DNA of 64,000 nt from Bacteroidota bacterium (GTDB taxonomy: Bacteria > Bacteroidota > Bacteroidia > AKYH767-A > OLB10): positions 2,852,001-2,916,000 of the forward strand of contig CP064983.1 of NCBI GenBank assembly GCA_016699635.1, given 5' to 3'. The notes under the pieces were generated by a model. It was not told the DNA's origin and searched no databases. It saw only the letters and a list, made by a program, of their open reading frames with translations. Both the position numbers and the translations under genes were made by a program. Shown piece by piece: positions 16,204 to 26,729 of the stretch (the stretch's first letter is position 1; each line of letters starts with the position of its first letter).

Positions 16204-17110
16204 GCATCTTATCGGAATCAAAGATCTGAAACCTGAAGATATCAACCTTATTCTTGATACGGCACAAACTTTTAAAGAAGTCATCAATCGCCCGATAAAG
16301 AAAGTGCCTTCCATGCGAGATGTTACAGTAGTGAATCTGTTTTTTGAAAATTCTACACGCACACGCCTTTCATTCGAGTTGGCAGAGAAAAGACTCTCTG
16401 CTGATATACTAAATTTTACAGCTTCTTCATCATCGGTAAGCAAAGGCGAAACATTAATTGATACGGTAAATAATATTCTTGCCATGAAGGTTGATTTGGT
16501 AGTGATGCGTCATCCAAAACCCGGAGCAGCTTTGTTTTTATCGCAGAAAGTAAATTCTGTTATTGTTAATGCAGGCGATGGTACACATGAACACCCTACA
16601 CAGGCACTACTCGATGCATTTTCTATACGCGAAAAATTAGGAACACTAAAAGGCAAAAAAGTAGTTATAGTAGGTGATATTTTACATTCAAGAGTGGCAT
16701 TGTCAAATATTTATTGTCTGCAAAAATCGGGTGCAGAAGTGATGGTTTGCCCGGCTACATTGATACCAAAATATATTGAACAGCTAGGTGTGAAAGTTGA
16801 AACCAACTTGATTAATGCATTGAACTGGTGCGATGTAGCTAATGTATTGCGCATTCAGCTTGAAAGGCAGGATATAAAATATTTTCCCTCTTTAAGAGAG
16901 TATATTATGCAATACGGCATCACCCTCGACATACTGAAAAAGTTACAGAAAAAGATTGTCATCATGCATCCCGGACCAATCAACCGTGGGGTTGAAATTA
17001 CTACTGAAGTTGCGGATTCCGATCAGTCTATAATTTTAGATCAGGTCGAAAATGGCGTGGCCGTGCGCATGGCAGTACTTTATCTATTAGCCGGTCAGCC
17101 GGTAGGTTGA
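16184..17110 (+). CDS. pyrB: Aspartate carbamoyltransferase catalytic chain
   Basis: A 308-residue transcarbamoylase, typical length. The carbamoyl-phosphate loop FENSTRTR (54-61), the HPTQALLD segment (137-144) and HPGPINRGVE near the C-terminus are diagnostic of PyrB, which makes N-carbamoylaspartate, the first committed step of pyrimidine synthesis. No pyrI regulatory chain gene follows, so the enzyme is likely the unregulated trimer or is paired with a gene elsewhere. The start lies 20 bases inside pyrR. Confidence 0.95.
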   Translation: MGKLSVKHLIGIKDLKPEDINLILDTAQTFKEVINRPIKKVPSMRDVTVVNLFFENSTRTRLSFELAEKRLSADILNFTASSSSVSKGETLIDTVNNILAMKVDLVVMRHPKPGAALFLSQKVNSVIVNAGDGTHEHPTQALLDAFSIREKLGTLKGKKVVIVGDILHSRVALSNIYCLQKSGAEVMVCPATLIPKYIEQLGVKVETNLINALNWCDVANVLRIQLERQDIKYFPSLREYIMQYGITLDILKKLQKKIVIMHPGPINRGVEITTEVADSDQSIILDQVENGVAVRMAVLYLLAGQPVG

Positions 17111-17131
17111 TTTTATAAGTCGAAAGACCAA

Positions 17132-17165
17132 TTTGTTTTTAATTAAAATATCTTTTTTATATTTG
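17132..17165 (+). promoter_or_regulatory. Candidate Bacteroidota-type promoter of the STAS gene
   Basis: TTTG at 17132-17135 and TATATTTG (TAnnTTTG) at 17158-17165, 22 bases apart. The expected start point is about 15-20 bases before the ATG at 17192. Confidence 0.5.
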
Positions 17166-17191
17166 TTTGCACCAATTTTATAATAATACTC

Positions 17192-17548
17192 ATGCATTAT
17201 GCCTTAGACAAGAAAGAAAAATACGCAGTGCTAAAGCTTCACGAACAAAAGCTTAATACACTTATATCTGCAGAACTGAAGTCGGAATTGTTGATACTCA
17301 ACAGTCAGGGCTTTATTCATATTGTGCTTGATCTTTCCGACACACAGTATTGTGACTCTTCAGGACTGAGTGCTATTTTAGTAGGCAATAGAATTTGCCG
17401 CAATGCCAATGGTAATTTCATTGTTACTGAAATCAGCGATCCTGTAAAAAAACTAATCAACATTTCTCAACTTGATTCTGTATTAACCATTGTACCAAAA
17501 ATTGATGAAGCATTGGCTCTAATCAATAAAGCCGCTTCTGTAAGTTAA
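17192..17548 (+). CDS. STAS-domain anti-sigma factor antagonist-like protein
   Basis: A 118-residue single STAS domain. The phospho-acceptor loop is conserved: LDLSDTQYCDSSGLSAILVG, with Ser in the DSSG position that kinases phosphorylate in SpoIIAA-type antagonists. Such proteins bind an anti-sigma kinase when unphosphorylated. No RsbW/SpoIIAB kinase lies nearby, so its partner is elsewhere. It stands just ahead of a secreted T9SS protein gene and RNase Z on the same strand. Confidence 0.8.
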   Translation: MHYALDKKEKYAVLKLHEQKLNTLISAELKSELLILNSQGFIHIVLDLSDTQYCDSSGLSAILVGNRICRNANGNFIVTEISDPVKKLINISQLDSVLTIVPKIDEALALINKAASVS

Positions 17549-17565
17549 ATTTAAAATTCTGAAAA

Positions 17566-18336
17566 ATGATAAAAAAGCTACTCTTCTCATTGATGTTTAT
17601 CTCTATGTCAGGCATTGCAGTTTCGCAGTGTACTCCTGACCCAACAATAATTGATCCCGGGGTTTATCCCGACAGTGCTACAGGTCTGAGCAATGGCATG
17701 GTGGGTGTAGCCTACAATCAGGTTATTCAGGTAAGAACATTTTTTGATACTACTGCCACAATCAATATTGGTGGTGTGCCATTCAATGCAAATTTTGAAT
17801 TGGATTCAATTACCATTTTAGGTGTTTCGGGATTACCTCCCGGATTAACTTATGCATGCAACCCAGGAACGTGTCAGTTTTTGGCAAGCAGCAACGGATG
17901 TTTGTTACTTTCAGGTACGCCTGTTACAGCAGGTGTGTATCCGATAACTGTTGATATCATAGCTCGTGGAAAAATTACTAACCTTGGAAATATATCTTAC
18001 GGCCAGCCCATGTCGGTAACATATTATACTATTACTATTGACACCAATTCAGGAGTAATAGAAATGCTGCCAAAAGATAAATTGAGCATGTCGCAAAACC
18101 TGCCAAATCCTTTTAAAAACAAATCTGTTGTATATTTTAATTCACCTGTTAACACAAAACTTGATTTTAAAATTTACAATATACTTGGTAAAAATATTTT
18201 CAGCGAAACTATTTCTGCAAAAAGAGGTGTGAATACTTATACTATCAATGCAGAGAACCTGTCGTCAGGAATTTATATGTATTCTATTAATACAGGCACA
18301 GCCAACATTACAAGAAGGATGGTTATTTCCAAGTAA
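17566..18336 (+). CDS. Secreted protein with T9SS type A C-terminal sorting domain
   Basis: A 256-residue protein with a signal peptide (IKKLLFSLMFISMSGIAVS, cut near residue 20-22), an Ig-like middle (residues about 25-150, with the GMVGVAYNQ and LSGTPVTAGVYPITV pieces typical of putative-Ig/cadherin-like folds), and a C-terminal domain of about 80 residues with SQNLPNPFKNKSVVYF and KIYNILGKNIF, and the closing LSSGIYMYSI-x-RRMVISK pattern. That domain directs export through the type IX system and cell-surface attachment in Bacteroidota. Its four Cys residues (in CTPD, ACNPGTC and NGC) probably form disulphides. The stop base is shared with the start of rnz (TAATG). Confidence 0.85.
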   Translation: MIKKLLFSLMFISMSGIAVSQCTPDPTIIDPGVYPDSATGLSNGMVGVAYNQVIQVRTFFDTTATINIGGVPFNANFELDSITILGVSGLPPGLTYACNPGTCQFLASSNGCLLLSGTPVTAGVYPITVDIIARGKITNLGNISYGQPMSVTYYTITIDTNSGVIEMLPKDKLSMSQNLPNPFKNKSVVYFNSPVNTKLDFKIYNILGKNIFSETISAKRGVNTYTINAENLSSGIYMYSINTGTANITRRMVISK

Positions 18337-19250
18337 TGAATTTTGAATTAACGATCTTAGGCAGCAGTTCAGCAACGCCAATACATCAAGGTCATCCCAC
18401 CGCTCAGGTTCTTAATATCCGGGAGCGGTTTTTTATGATTGATTGTGGCGAAGGCACGCAAGGGCAGTTTCTGAAATATAAATTTAAACTCAATAAACTT
18501 TCTCATATTTTTATTTCACACCTGCATGGCGACCATTATTTAGGTCTTGTAGGTTTGCTTTCAACCATGCATCTGCAAGGGCGCACCACAGAAATTCACA
18601 TCTATGGTCAGCCCGAGTTAATGGATGTTATAGAACTTCAATTGCGATTGTCGCAAACCAGATTAAGATATCAGTTAATTTTTCATCCTGTGCAGCATTA
18701 TGCGCCTGCAATTATTTATGAGGACGATGATATGCTCATCAAATCAATTGTTCTCAACCATCGTATTCCATGTACAGGATATTTATTTTCTGAAAAACCA
18801 AAGCCAAGAAAGTTAATTATCTCAAAACTGCAACAACATAATATTCCTTTTTCTTTTTATGGCAGACTGAAAGATGGTTTTGACTATGAGGATGACGAAG
18901 GAAAAATTATTCCAAATACAGAGTTGACAATTTCGTCAACAGCACCACGCTCTTATGCTTTTTGTAGCGACACTTGTTATGATGAATCAATTATTGATGA
19001 AATAAAAGGAGTAAACCTGCTTTATCATGAAGCTACATTTATGAATGACTTGGCAGAACGTGCAAAAACAACTTTTCATTCAACAAGTCTGCAAGCTGCA
19101 ACAATTGCAAAAAAAGCCGGTGTTGACAAACTTTTAGTAGGTCACTTTTCTGCACGCTACCGCGATTTAAAACCATTGCTCGATGAAGCAAGAACGGTAT
19201 TTAAAAATACAGAACTTGCTATTGAAGGACATAAATTCAGTGTTGAGTAA
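18336..19250 (+). CDS. rnz: Ribonuclease Z
   Basis: A 304-residue metallo-beta-lactamase-fold nuclease of the RNase Z short form. The zinc motif is HLHGDH (62-67), with GEGTQGQF before it, FCSDTCYD for the bridging Asp, and HSTSLQAATIAKKAGVDKLLVGHFSARY giving the remaining His ligands. It trims tRNA 3' ends. The gene begins directly at the end of the T9SS protein gene and ends two bases from the convergent lptD. Confidence 0.93.
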   Translation: MNFELTILGSSSATPIHQGHPTAQVLNIRERFFMIDCGEGTQGQFLKYKFKLNKLSHIFISHLHGDHYLGLVGLLSTMHLQGRTTEIHIYGQPELMDVIELQLRLSQTRLRYQLIFHPVQHYAPAIIYEDDDMLIKSIVLNHRIPCTGYLFSEKPKPRKLIISKLQQHNIPFSFYGRLKDGFDYEDDEGKIIPNTELTISSTAPRSYAFCSDTCYDESIIDEIKGVNLLYHEATFMNDLAERAKTTFHSTSLQAATIAKKAGVDKLLVGHFSARYRDLKPLLDEARTVFKNTELAIEGHKFSVE

Positions 19251-19252
19251 TT

Positions 19253-21782
19253 TTAGAAATTATCGTAGCGGTCGTTTTTCTTCGTCAGCTTCAAATCCTG
19301 AAGTACACTTGACTTAACATTGATTTGAAAATAATAGGTGGCCTGATATCCGAAAGGCACCCAGTTTAAACGCATTTCCCAGCAATGCAAATCGCGATAA
19401 AAACCTAATGATGTATATGACTGTTTTTTGGTTTGAAAATCATAACCGGAGTTAAATGTTATTTTCCAATGTTCAGTCAGTGAAATGTCGCCATTGAAAC
19501 CAACTATCTGCGAAAGATTACCTTTTTCATTAGTTGGTCGTGAGTAGGCAATGCTGTAATTGACCGATAAATTATATGGTACAGAAAAGTCAACATAATC
19601 ATCAGGATGATCATTAATTTCTTTTACCTGTTCGACAGTTCCTTTTAAACTTTTCTTATTTCCTTTCTGTCGGTTCAGATTAAAGCCAACACTTCCGCTT
19701 GCTGAGGTGAGTCGTGCAATTTTTCCATTTTCCGTAAGAGAATATTTTGCTATTCGTATTCCCTGATCGTTCATCAGATAGGGGTCAAATGTTCCTGAAG
19801 CTGTTAAACTAACCATATCAAAAAGAGTTGTTCGTGCATTCATGCCAATAGGCGAGAGGTTAAATGAATCTGCCGACAAATTGTATGATGCTGATAGTCC
19901 AAAACTTTCTAAAATTTTTATCTTTTTAATGTTCACTGCCGTATCAGTATATTGTCTGGTTTTCATTTCCAGATTATTGTCTAAGCTAAAACTAAGAATG
20001 TTTGACTTGCCTTGCGAAGGCCACCATACAGTGTGTTTTCATAGATGGAATAACGTCTGCTGTTACCAATGCTGTCTGTTTGTACGGTTTTGTAATAACC
20101 ATATTTGTTCTCACCAAAATCCGGTTTGTACATATAGCTTAGTGTTGGTGAAAGCACATGTCTTATTGCAGCAATTTTTCCTTTCTTGAATTGCTTCATG
20201 CCATAAATTCTTGTGTTCAGACTTAATGAACCATTATACTCATGTGCAGCGTTAAATCCTTTAACCGTATCAGTCATAATTCTGTTGCTGTCAGCATCAA
20301 ATCGTTGCTTGTATGTTTCAATATACCAACGTTCGTTAAAATTAATGGCCGGTGTAAGATTAAAATATTTCATCGCTTTAAATGATGCACTGATTGGAAT
20401 GTTATGTTGCATTCCGTTTTTCATCTGCTGCAGTGTGGTGTTTTTGAAGAATAGACTATCGGGATTTTGTAATTGATTTTGTAATGTACTACTGTAGCCA
20501 ACACTTATTTTTTCATACCAGGCAAGCGTGCCCTCCTGCTCTTTTTTGCGGAAAGGATACAGTGTATTCATGCTAAGGTTTATACTTGGGGCAGTTAAAT
20601 AAACCATTCGTGTTTGCGTGTTTTGCGAATGTGTGATGGCAGATGAAAAGTTAAGTTGTTTATTGAAAAAAGAACGTGAATAAGAAATTGATGAGTTGAA
20701 AGTATTAGTAAGATAGTTTGATGCGCTTGAAATATTTCTTGTGTAATAATCGTTGGACCCGGCACGGACAGAAGCGGAGAAAATTCCGTTAGGCCTTGCT
20801 TTAGGATCTTGCAGGTGACTCCAGTTTATGAAAAATTCTTTGCTACGGCTATAGTCTGGTAAATCTTTCTCACTTACTTTTATGATAGAGTATAGGAACG
20901 ATAAATTTCCATTGTAATGATAACGGTTATTGTATCGTGAAGTTGCTTTTACAGCCCAACTACCTAAAGTATAGATGTCTGCTGTAAGTTGCAGGTCAAC
21001 ATGGTCGCTAATACCAAAATAATAGCCTCCGTTTTTAAAGAAAAATCCAAGTGCATTGCTTTCACCGTATGCGGGAAATAAAATTCGGAACTACGACCTT
21101 TGGTATTGGGAAATAATCCGAATGGAATGGCTGCAGGTGCAGGAACATCTCCAATAATCAGATAAGCAGGCCCGGTAATAATTTTATTGTTTGGAATTAC
21201 TTTGAGTTTGTTTGCGGCAATGTAATAGTGTGGTGTATCCAAACTACAGGTAGTGTATTTGCCATAACGTATATAGCTGCTCTCCTCTATTTTTTTAACT
21301 ATTGCACCATGAATAAAGCCATCGCCCTGCTGTGTTACGACATGATAAACCTTGCCTTTCTTGGTGTCAAAATTATAGCGCATTGTATCGGCTTTAAACT
21401 CATCATCACCTTCTTTAAAAACAGGCATTCCATAGAGTTTTCCTGTTGAATCGCGCAATCCAGCCGAAAAAACATTTTTTGTATTCCAGTCCACTTCAAT
21501 ATAAGCAGCCTTCAGCTCAATATTTTCATAATTGACCTGAGCCTTTTCATACAAAAAAACTTTTTCATGTTCAATATCAAATTCAATAGTATCGTCAGCA
21601 GTGTAATGAACTTTGGACTTTAAATCATTACTCACACCGGTTTTAATGGTGTCTTTGGCAAGAGTATCAGTAGATAATGAGTCTTTTGGAAGCGTTTGTG
21701 CATGAATATTTTCAGTTGAAAACACAATGACCGCCAGGCACCACAATATTGCAATCGTTAATAAGTTTTTAAAAACGGTCAT
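19253..21782 (-). CDS. lptD: LptD-like LPS transport barrel protein, two frameshifts
   Basis: One gene of about 843 codons read in three frames: 21782 to about 21086, about 21086 to about 20021, and the rest to 19253. The N-terminus has a signal peptide (ILWCLAVIVFSTENIHAQ) and an OstA-type region (YTADDTIEFDIEHEKVFLYEKAQVNYENIELKAAYIEVDW written as separate repeats of that fold). The barrel half is rich in alternating aromatic strands, and LSFSLDNNLEMKTR is typical of Bacteroidota LptD. Adding one G/C at about 21087 (RSSGILFPAYGESN) and one at about 20020 (GGPSQGKSN) restores it. LptD inserts lipopolysaccharide into the outer leaflet and is generally essential, so both breaks are likely sequence errors. 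Confidence 0.8.
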
Positions 21783-21875
21783 TTACAAAAAAAGGAGATG
21801 GAGTTAAAAACGATATTTTTGGAGCCGCAAAGGTAATTGAACAGAATTTAACACCATCCAAAGAAACGCAGAATC

Positions 21876-23266
21876 ATGTTGTTTATTTATAAGAAGATAA
21901 AAATACGGCTCTTTTTTACACTTTCACTGTTGTTTTTAATCTGTGTGTCAGCGTCTAATGGAACATATAAGGAACCATATCGCATAAAGACCATTGTTAT
22001 TGACCCCGGTCATGGTGGGCATGATTCAGGCTGTCTGGGTGCTTCATCTAAAGAAAAACAAATAGCACTTGAAGTGGCACTTAAATTGGGTGAAATGATT
22101 ACCCAAAAATACCCTGACGTGAAGGTTATTTACACAAGAAAAACAGATGAGTTTGTAGAATTGCATGAGCGTGCTGCTATTGCCAATCGTAATCATGCCG
22201 AACTTTTCATCTGCATACATTGCAACTCCGGTAGCCCAGCAGCTTTTGGTGCAGAAACCTATGTTATGGGTTTACATAAAACAGAAGATAATCTTAATGT
22301 TGCCAAACGCGAAAATGCCGCTGTGTTGTTGGAAAAGGACTACAAGCAAAAGTATGATGGCTTTGACCCCAACTCGCCTGAAGCCAATATTGTGTTTACA
22401 TTGTATCAGAATGCTTATCTGACTCAGAGTTTGAAGTTTGCCTCTGCCGTTCAACAACAGTTTGAAGTCTATGCAGGGCGTTATAACCGTGGTGTTAAGC
22501 AGGCTGGTTTTTTGGTACTTTATAAAACTGCTATGCCATCAGTTCTGATTGAAACCGGATTTTTAACCAACAGAACAGAAGAGAAATATTTACTTACTGA
22601 AAAAGGTCAGAATGCTGTTGCTACAAGTATTTTCAGAGCATTTATGGAGTATAAATTAGATATGGAAACTCCTGGCGGCAAGATACCGCAGGGAGGCTCA
22701 GAGAATGACTTAAATAAAAATGTAATTGAAGTAAAGAATAAGCAATCAGATAAGGAATCTTCTCAGCCACAGAAAAAGGTTACAGACAGTGAAAAAAATC
22801 CCCCCACTACAAACAGCACCAAAGAAAATCACGAAGTAAATAAAGATACTACCAAGAAAAACACAGACAGTGCTGATACTCAAAAAGAGACACCCCATCA
22901 GAAAATTACAAAACAGAAACTGCTGTTAAGCCCGTTGCTTCAAAAGAAAAAATTACCACTGCTGAGGTGAAAAAGGAAACTGCACATACAGATAAATTAC
23001 CTGACTTTTTTTATACCGTACAACTTGCTGCAATGCCTGATGCATCAACAGAAGAATTAAAACGATTTGAAGACCTGACTGACATTAAAACATTTAAAGC
23101 CGAAAATGGAATGATAAGAGTTTGTCAGGGTGTTTATACAACACATGCAAAAGCATTGGCAGCACAGTCACAGGTTCGGGCAAAAGGATATAAAGATGCA
23201 TTTGTTACTCCTTACTATAAAGGCAAACGAATTTCAAATAAAGAGGCAGAAGCAATTAAAAAATAA
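21876..23266 (+). CDS. N-acetylmuramoyl-L-alanine amidase with C-terminal SPOR domain, frameshifted
   Basis: About 463 residues when rejoined. Residues 1-30 include a membrane/signal segment (IRLFFTLSLLFLICVSAS). Residues 38-260 form an Amidase_3 zinc hydrolase (TIVIDPGHGGHDSG, then the HCNS and VLIETGFLTN segments), which cuts peptides from peptidoglycan. A Lys/Thr/Ser-rich linker follows, then a SPOR domain (FFYTVQLAA to GYKDAFVTPY) that binds denuded septal glycan. The frame breaks at the C4 run 22893-22896; one more C gives a continuous linker (TPPSEN to ETAVKPVASK). The role is probably cell separation. The MCE gene follows 11 bases later. Confidence 0.82.
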
Positions 23267-23277
23267 ATTCAGATCAC

Positions 23278-24207
23278 GTGAAAATATCTAACGAAGTAAA
23301 AGTAGGCATAGCATTTACACTTACCATAGCCGGTTTTTTCTGGGGTATGAACTTTTTAAAGGGAACAGATTTGTTTTCTACCTCAAACAAATATTATGTT
23401 GTTTATGACGATGTAAATGGTATTGTAAAATCAAATCCGGTTATAATGAACGGGTTTAAAATCGGTCAGGTAGATAAGATTGTTTATGCTGAAGATAAAA
23501 GTGGAAGGTTAATAGTGACACTTCGTGTTGATGATAATGTATTTATTCCAAAATCATCAAATGCAGCAATTGTTTCAAGTGATTTGTTAGGCTCAAAAGC
23601 CATAGAGCTTGAAATGAGTGAAGATAAAACACCTGCTAAAAATGGCGACACCTTAGTTGGAAATGTTCAGTCAGGATTGACAGATCAGATAAAACCACTA
23701 AAAAATAAAGCGGAAGGGTTGGTGACATCTCTTGATTCATTATCGTATGCTTTAACGCAACTCATCAATGAACGATCACGCAACAGTTTGAATAATATTT
23801 TTGCTAACCTTGAAAATACAACTGAAGGTTTGGATAAAATGGTGAACAGTTCAAACAGCAAACTCAACAGTATGCTTTCAAATATTGATGGAGTGGCAGG
23901 TAACCTAAACAACAAACAATCCGACATCAATGGTATTTTAAAAAATGTTAACTCGCTCAGTGATTCACTCAGCAGGTTACAGCTAAACCTCACTATTGAA
24001 AAACTCAATAAAACTATTGCCGAACTAAATAGTGTGTTAGGCAAGATAGATAACTCGCAAGGTAGTTTGGGGAAATTGGTAAATGATGACAGTCTTTACA
24101 ATAACCTTAACAATGCATCAGCTAATCTTGACAAACTTCTTATAGATTTAAAGGCAAACCCGGGAAGATATGTTAACATTTCTGTGTTTGGTAGGAAAAA
24201 TAAGTAG
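23278..24207 (+). CDS. MlaD/MCE-domain lipid transport protein
   Basis: A 309-residue MCE protein: one N-terminal membrane helix (about 9-28), then an MCE domain (YYVVYDDVNGIVKSNPVIMNG, FKIGQVDKI, SSDLLGSKAIEL) and a long Asn/Ser/Leu-rich coiled tail (about 165-300). MCE proteins bind lipids and carry phospholipids between inner and outer membranes with an ABC transporter. The start is GTG at 23278; no better ATG aligns with the helix. The ATPase and permease are not in the window. Confidence 0.88.
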   Translation: MKISNEVKVGIAFTLTIAGFFWGMNFLKGTDLFSTSNKYYVVYDDVNGIVKSNPVIMNGFKIGQVDKIVYAEDKSGRLIVTLRVDDNVFIPKSSNAAIVSSDLLGSKAIELEMSEDKTPAKNGDTLVGNVQSGLTDQIKPLKNKAEGLVTSLDSLSYALTQLINERSRNSLNNIFANLENTTEGLDKMVNSSNSKLNSMLSNIDGVAGNLNNKQSDINGILKNVNSLSDSLSRLQLNLTIEKLNKTIAELNSVLGKIDNSQGSLGKLVNDDSLYNNLNNASANLDKLLIDLKANPGRYVNISVFGRKNK

Positions 24208-24260
24208 GAGAGAGTGTATAAAAATATGCACGCATTAAGAAGCTCACTTTTGGCAAAAGT

Positions 24261-24881
24261 TTATTTTTTCCTTCTCGTTAATTCATCTCTGATTTTAGAG
24301 GCGGCCTCATAGTCTTCGTTGTCAATGGCATTAATCAATGCCTCGTTCAATTCCTCTGTAGAAAGGTGCGAAAAATCGTTACTGCCAATTGATTTTGTCT
24401 TTTTTCTTGGAGCAGGTGCAGGCTTTTCTATTTTAGGCATTTCACTGCTTGTTGCTGTTCCTAAATCCTCGTCCATTTCAACACCGGCTTGTGCCAATAT
24501 AAAATCAAATGTATAAATAGGACAATTGAACCTTACAGCCAGCGCTATGGCATCACTGGTGCGGGCATCAATTTCAAGTTGCTTTTCGCCATTGTTGCAG
24601 ACAATCTTTGAATAAAAAACACCTTCTTTCAGATTGTAGATTGTTACTTCATCAATATGAATACCGAAGGAGATTGAAAAATTTTTAAAAAGATCGTGTG
24701 TCAACGGGCGACTGGGTGTCATGTTTTCCAACTCAACTGCTATAGCCTGCGCTTCATAACCGCCAATTATTATAGGTAGCCTTCGTGTGCCACCTTGCTC
24801 ATTCAATACCAAGGCATAGGCGCCACTTTGTGCCTGACTATAAGACAAACCGAAAATATCGAGTCTTATTTTTTTCATCAA
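24261..24881 (-). CDS. Bifunctional nuclease family protein (DUF151) with UVR motif
   Basis: A 206-residue protein. Residues 1-140 are the bifunctional nuclease domain (RRLPIIIGGYEAQAIA, TPSRPLTHDL, DARTSDAIALAVRFNCPI). The C-terminus, after a Pro/Lys linker, has a UVR motif (STEELNEALINAIDNEDYEAASKIRDEL), the helical hairpin by which UvrB and UvrC interact. Domain family members show DNase/RNase activity; the motif suggests contact with repair or other UVR proteins. The gene sits next to etfA/etfB on the same strand, 31 bases downstream of etfA. Confidence 0.85.
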   Translation of the reverse strand: MMKKIRLDIFGLSYSQAQSGAYALVLNEQGGTRRLPIIIGGYEAQAIAVELENMTPSRPLTHDLFKNFSISFGIHIDEVTIYNLKEGVFYSKIVCNNGEKQLEIDARTSDAIALAVRFNCPIYTFDFILAQAGVEMDEDLGTATSSEMPKIEKPAPAPRKKTKSIGSNDFSHLSTEELNEALINAIDNEDYEAASKIRDELTRRKK

Positions 24882-24911
24882 GGTTTAAAAGTAAACAAAC
24901 TTTTAATATGA

Positions 24912-25889
24912 TTAGCCATTAGCGGCTTTAAATTTTTTAACCTCTTCAATAAGTTTTGGTATCACTTCAAAAGCATCACCAACAATACCATAATCGGCAG
25001 CTTTAAAGAATGGTGCTTCCGGATCTTTATTGATAACAACAATGGTTTTTGATGAACTTACACCTGCAAGATGTTGAATAGCACCTGAAATGCCAATAGC
25101 AATATATAAATTAGGACTGATAGCTAACCCCGTTTGCCCTACGTGCTCACTATGCGGACGCCAGTGTGCATCACTAACAGGCTTAGAACATGCTGTTGCA
25201 GCACCTAATAAAGTTGCAAGTTCTTCTATCATTCCCCAGTTTTCCGGTCCTTTTAAACCACGACCTGCTGAAACTACAATCTCAGCTTCAGGTAATGATA
25301 TTTTATCTGATGCTTTTACAATCTCTTTTACCATTGCAGTAAAATCACTGTCAGCAACAGATGGACTAAATGCCTCAATTGTGCCTGCAGCCTGATTTTC
25401 TTCTGCTTTAAAACTGTTTGGAGAAACAGTAATTACTTTTATGGCCGATGTCAACTCAATGTCAGCAAATGCTTTGCCTGAAAAAGCTGAAGTTCTTACC
25501 TTAAAACCATTATTTAAATCAGGTAAACCAACAGCGCCATCAACCATACCTGCTTTAAGTTTAACGGCAACACGTGGTGCCATAGCCTTTCCATTAAATG
25601 TATTTGAAATTACTACAACAGATGTATTGCTTTGTTTTGCTGCTTCTGCAACTACTGAAGCAAAAGCCTGATTTATAAATTGCTTTAATTTATCATTCGT
25701 AACATGTAAAACTTTATCAGCACCATAGCGGCCTGCTTTGCTTTGCTCATCAGCTGCCAAATCACCAATAGCAAGAGCCGTTAACATCCCACCTGAATTT
25801 TTGGCAATTGCCTTACCATAACTTAAAACTTCCGTTGCCGATTTTTTCAGTTTTCCTTCTGCAGTTTCTATATATACAAGAACATTCAT
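24912..25889 (-). CDS. etfA: Electron transfer flavoprotein alpha subunit
   Basis: A 325-residue ETF alpha subunit. The C-terminal FAD-binding part is clear: VSAGRGLKGPENWGMIEELA, then GISGAIQHLAGVSSSKTIVVINKDPEAPFFKAADYGIVGD split over its conserved boxes. ETF carries electrons from acyl-CoA and other dehydrogenases to the quinone pool. It lies 25 bases after etfB. Confidence 0.95.
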   Translation of the reverse strand: MNVLVYIETAEGKLKKSATEVLSYGKAIAKNSGGMLTALAIGDLAADEQSKAGRYGADKVLHVTNDKLKQFINQAFASVVAEAAKQSNTSVVVISNTFNGKAMAPRVAVKLKAGMVDGAVGLPDLNNGFKVRTSAFSGKAFADIELTSAIKVITVSPNSFKAEENQAAGTIEAFSPSVADSDFTAMVKEIVKASDKISLPEAEIVVSAGRGLKGPENWGMIEELATLLGAATACSKPVSDAHWRPHSEHVGQTGLAISPNLYIAIGISGAIQHLAGVSSSKTIVVINKDPEAPFFKAADYGIVGDAFEVIPKLIEEVKKFKAANG

Positions 25890-25914
25890 ATCTTAAATTC
25901 TCAAATTTTTATTT

Positions 25915-26652
25915 TTAAATAACTTTTGCTTCTGTGTGTAATGCATCAACAAGTGCTTTTACATTTGATGCATCAATTAATTTTACTTGTGTGCGTGGTT
26001 CAGGTTTATCATATCCTACCAACTGCTGATAGGTTTCAGTTGCAACAGCAGCCATAACCTGCAAAGGCTTTGTGCGTGCACTCATAATTCCGCGCATGTT
26101 GGGAATGCGTGGCTCTGCCATTCCTTCTGTTGCACTGGCAACAAGTGGAGTAGGGCATGAAACAATTTCTTTACCACCTTCTATTTCGCGCTCAAGGGTA
26201 ACATTTTTATCAGCTACTTCAAGAGATTTTACAATGCTTACAGAAGGGATGTTTAAAAGTTCACCAACCATTGCTGCAACTTGCGACCCATTGTAATCAA
26301 TAGATTCACGACCGGTCAAGATTAAATCAAAACTATTTTTTGATGCATAGTCTGCAATTTGTGCAGCAACAAAAGAAGCATTGGCCGGATTGGCATCAAC
26401 ACGCACTGCATCTGTTGCACCAATAGCTAAAGCTTTGCGCAAGGTAGCATCAGTACTTGCATCACCAACATTAATTACAGTAACGGTTCCGCCTGATTTC
26501 TCAGTCAGTTCCAATGCACGGGTAAGTGCAATTTCATCATAAGGATTAATAATGTATTGTATGCCTGAAGTAGCAATAGACTTATTATCGGCAGTAAAAC
26601 TTATTTTGGTTGTTGTGTCGGGTACGTGACTGATACAAACTAAAATTTTCAT
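25915..26652 (-). CDS. etfB: Electron transfer flavoprotein beta subunit
   Basis: A 245-residue ETF beta subunit. It starts with MKILVCISHVPDTTTKI, followed by NPYDEIALTRALEL and LTGRESIDYNGSQVAAMVGE, the AMP-binding region of the family. First gene of the etfB-etfA-DUF151 unit, divergent from the TPR gene. Confidence 0.95.
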   Translation of the reverse strand: MKILVCISHVPDTTTKISFTADNKSIATSGIQYIINPYDEIALTRALELTEKSGGTVTVINVGDASTDATLRKALAIGATDAVRVDANPANASFVAAQIADYASKNSFDLILTGRESIDYNGSQVAAMVGELLNIPSVSIVKSLEVADKNVTLEREIEGGKEIVSCPTPLVASATEGMAEPRIPNMRGIMSARTKPLQVMAAVATETYQQLVGYDKPEPRTQVKLIDASNVKALVDALHTEAKVI

Positions 26653-26729
26653 ATTTAAAATGATTAACTACTTTTTTCGGAATGCAAAAATAGGTATTAT
26701 TGTACTTCAATGAAATAAATGTGAATGAA

